From assembly GCA_937868555.1 (NCBI GenBank), contig CALMNI010000099.1, forward strand, positions 1-7,270: a stretch of DNA of 7,270 nucleotides, written 5' to 3'. Position 1 is the first letter of the stretch. The number at the start of each line of letters is the position of its first letter. The DNA comes from an uncultured bacterium. Its GTDB lineage: Bacteria; Patescibacteriota; Patescibacteriia; Patescibacteriales; Patescibacteriaceae. Below, piece by piece: positions 6,282 to 7,270 of this stretch. A program made the translations under genes and the position numbers. Below the pieces are notes generated by a model that saw only the letters and a program-made list of their open reading frames with translations, ran no database searches and was not told the DNA's origin.

Positions 6282-7154
6282 ATGGAAACAAGAATTAATT
6301 TCTCGATTATAGTTAATTTGTTAATGACATTAAAATTCAGAGTCGAATCAGTTATTGCAATGCTGATGAGCGGATCATCAAATGATGATCCAACTACTGC
6401 TGAAAGCGTAGCTATCCTGAAAAACATTAAGGAGGAGGATTTACTTGAGTTGGCTGATGGTATTAATAATAAATCATTATTTCTATTTAAGAAGCAGTTA
6501 TTAGCGAACCTCATGAAGTATATATTCGAAGATAGTAAACAGAGTTATAGTATTGTTAAAGAATATGAAACGAAAATAGAAGTGCTTAATTTAATGTGTG
6601 AAGGAGACTCAGGTCCTGCGTCCGAACAATTCTGGAAATTAGCCGTTGGTAAAGAAACTGGTATTTTCACTAAATTAAAAGATTTATCAGAAGGACAATT
6701 AAAAGCATTGGGTCAAGCAGCAAATAATCAATATCTATGGGGAGCGATTTTAGAAACCGGAAAACTAAAGGGTAAAGATAGCACTTTGCTTGCTATCTGT
6801 CCGACTTGTCATCTTGCTATTGATTATCTCGACTATTCGCGCTTAAAGACTATGACTAAAGAAGAGCTATTTCTTGAAGCAGCGCAGGTAAGTAAAGCTA
6901 AGTCTTCTCAGGCTTACCATTGGAAACATATTCTTCCGGAACTTGAAAAATACCAAAATAATCTTTCAAAAGAAGAATATTACGAAATGCTCAAGTGGAG
7001 CAATCACACGATAGATTTAACTATTGAACATTGGAGTCTAAAAAGACTACCAGAATATTCTTTAGATGAATTAGCTATGCTATTTTCATTTTTAGATAAA
7101 AATGATTCGAGGTTGAAAATAATCAGTGAAGTAATGTTGCAAAAGAAAAAATAA
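6282..7154 (+). CDS. Hypothetical helical-repeat protein with a CPTCH motif
   Basis: I do not recognise this 290-residue protein. It is predicted soluble and helical. Four segments share a pattern beginning LK, then a short linker, an acidic or Leu-rich helix and a second helix: LKNIKEEDLLELADGINN (46-63), LKDLSEGQLKALGQAANN (132-149), LKTMTKEELFLEAAQVSK (188-205) and LKRLPEYSLDELAMLFSF (253-270). This suggests a tandem alpha-helical repeat scaffold, often protein-binding, although that role is inference. A single CPTCH (173-177) between units two and three could be a redox or half metal site; no second Cys pair is present. There is no signal peptide or clear membrane span, although residues 7-30 are hydrophobic. 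The ATG at 6282 opens the frame without a Shine-Dalgarno sequence. It follows the 5678 gene by 94 nt and is ended by a strong terminator. Confidence 0.85.
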   Translation: METRINFSIIVNLLMTLKFRVESVIAMLMSGSSNDDPTTAESVAILKNIKEEDLLELADGINNKSLFLFKKQLLANLMKYIFEDSKQSYSIVKEYETKIEVLNLMCEGDSGPASEQFWKLAVGKETGIFTKLKDLSEGQLKALGQAANNQYLWGAILETGKLKGKDSTLLAICPTCHLAIDYLDYSRLKTMTKEELFLEAAQVSKAKSSQAYHWKHILPELEKYQNNLSKEEYYEMLKWSNHTIDLTIEHWSLKRLPEYSLDELAMLFSFLDKNDSRLKIISEVMLQKKK

Positions 7155-7169
7155 TAAAATAATATATAA

Positions 7170-7207
7170 AACCGCGGTTGCCTTAATGGAACTGCGGTTG
7201 ATTTTTT
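7170..7207 (+). terminator. Rho-independent terminator after the 6282 gene
   Basis: AACCGCGGTT (7170-7179) pairs with AACTGCGGTT (7190-7199) with one G-U wobble, and two further C-G pairs lie above a bulged G. The stem is followed at once by GATTTTTT (7200-7207). This is a textbook intrinsic terminator 15 nt after the stop codon. Confidence 0.9.
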
Positions 7208-7226
7208 ATCCAAAAAAAAGTATACT
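7198..7226 (+). promoter_or_regulatory. Promoter for a transcript leaving the window
   Basis: TTGATT (7198-7203) and TATACT (7221-7226) are spaced by exactly 17 nt, matching sigma70-type boxes at four and five of six positions. The -35 overlaps the right arm and T-tract of the preceding terminator. A start near 7233 would transcribe rightward. No open frame or identifiable RNA gene can be recognised in the remaining roughly 38 nt. Confidence 0.55.
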
Positions 7227-7270
7227 GCCCGAACAGGAGTTTTGCTATAAGCCCCTTTTTTGCTAGGAAT

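Noticed and set aside
6278..6514. 78-codon - strand frame opposite the start of the 6282 gene
   Set aside because: The + strand frame is far longer, has a repeat pattern and a terminator behind it; the antisense frame shows nothing.
7004..7213. 69-codon - strand frame at the window end
   Set aside because: It spans the terminator hairpin and antisense of the 6282 gene, and its phenylalanine/tyrosine runs reflect the A-rich + strand.
1..7270. CRISPR array, tRNA, rRNA, transposase or toxin-antitoxin genes
   Set aside because: No regularly spaced direct repeats, cloverleaf-like sequence, transposase motifs or small paired ORFs were found on reading either strand.

Overview
The window looks like a chromosomal segment from a small-genome bacterium, most likely a member of the Candidate Phyla Radiation (Patescibacteria, perhaps a Parcubacteria-type lineage). 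This is inferred from the protein flavour (a short S16 with a lysine-rich tail, a strongly divergent FolD, a RecQ without HRDC), AT-rich intergenic DNA, no recognisable Shine-Dalgarno sequence before any gene, and two lineage-type hypothetical genes. No rRNA or other phylogenetic marker beyond S16 is present, so the assignment is tentative.

Layout. On the + strand, 79-870 encodes glutamate racemase (murI) and 962-1249 encodes ribosomal protein S16 (rpsP). rpsP has a near-consensus sigma70-type promoter in the intergenic gap and a strong bidirectional terminator behind it. A 170-bp element with perfect 10-bp terminal inverted repeats and two C/G-rich hairpins (1274-1443) sits between rpsP and the convergent recQ; its right end contains the recQ stop codon. 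On the - strand, glyA (5459-4218), folD (4213-3359) and recQ (3362-1440) form a tight operon, with a 4-nt gap and then an ATGA overlap. GlyA makes 5,10-methylene-THF from serine and FolD would oxidise and hydrolyse it to 10-formyl-THF, so the first two genes form a one-carbon module. RecQ is a DNA repair helicase carried along by co-transcription.

The 218-bp divergent region 5460-5677 holds a good + strand promoter and then a remarkable hairpin (about 24 bp stem, 8-nt loop) in the predicted leader of an unrecognised gene (5678-6187). A second unrecognised gene (6282-7154) follows. It encodes a helical protein that appears to be built from about four copies of a repeat beginning LK-x4-6-L, with a single CPTCH motif. 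A convincing terminator closes this block, and a further promoter overlapping that terminator points to a transcript starting near 7233 that runs beyond the window.

I do not see a defence system, CRISPR array, tRNA or transposase. The most open parts are the two hypothetical genes with the leader hairpin, the inverted-repeat element, and the FolD whose dinucleotide-binding loop has lost its glycines.
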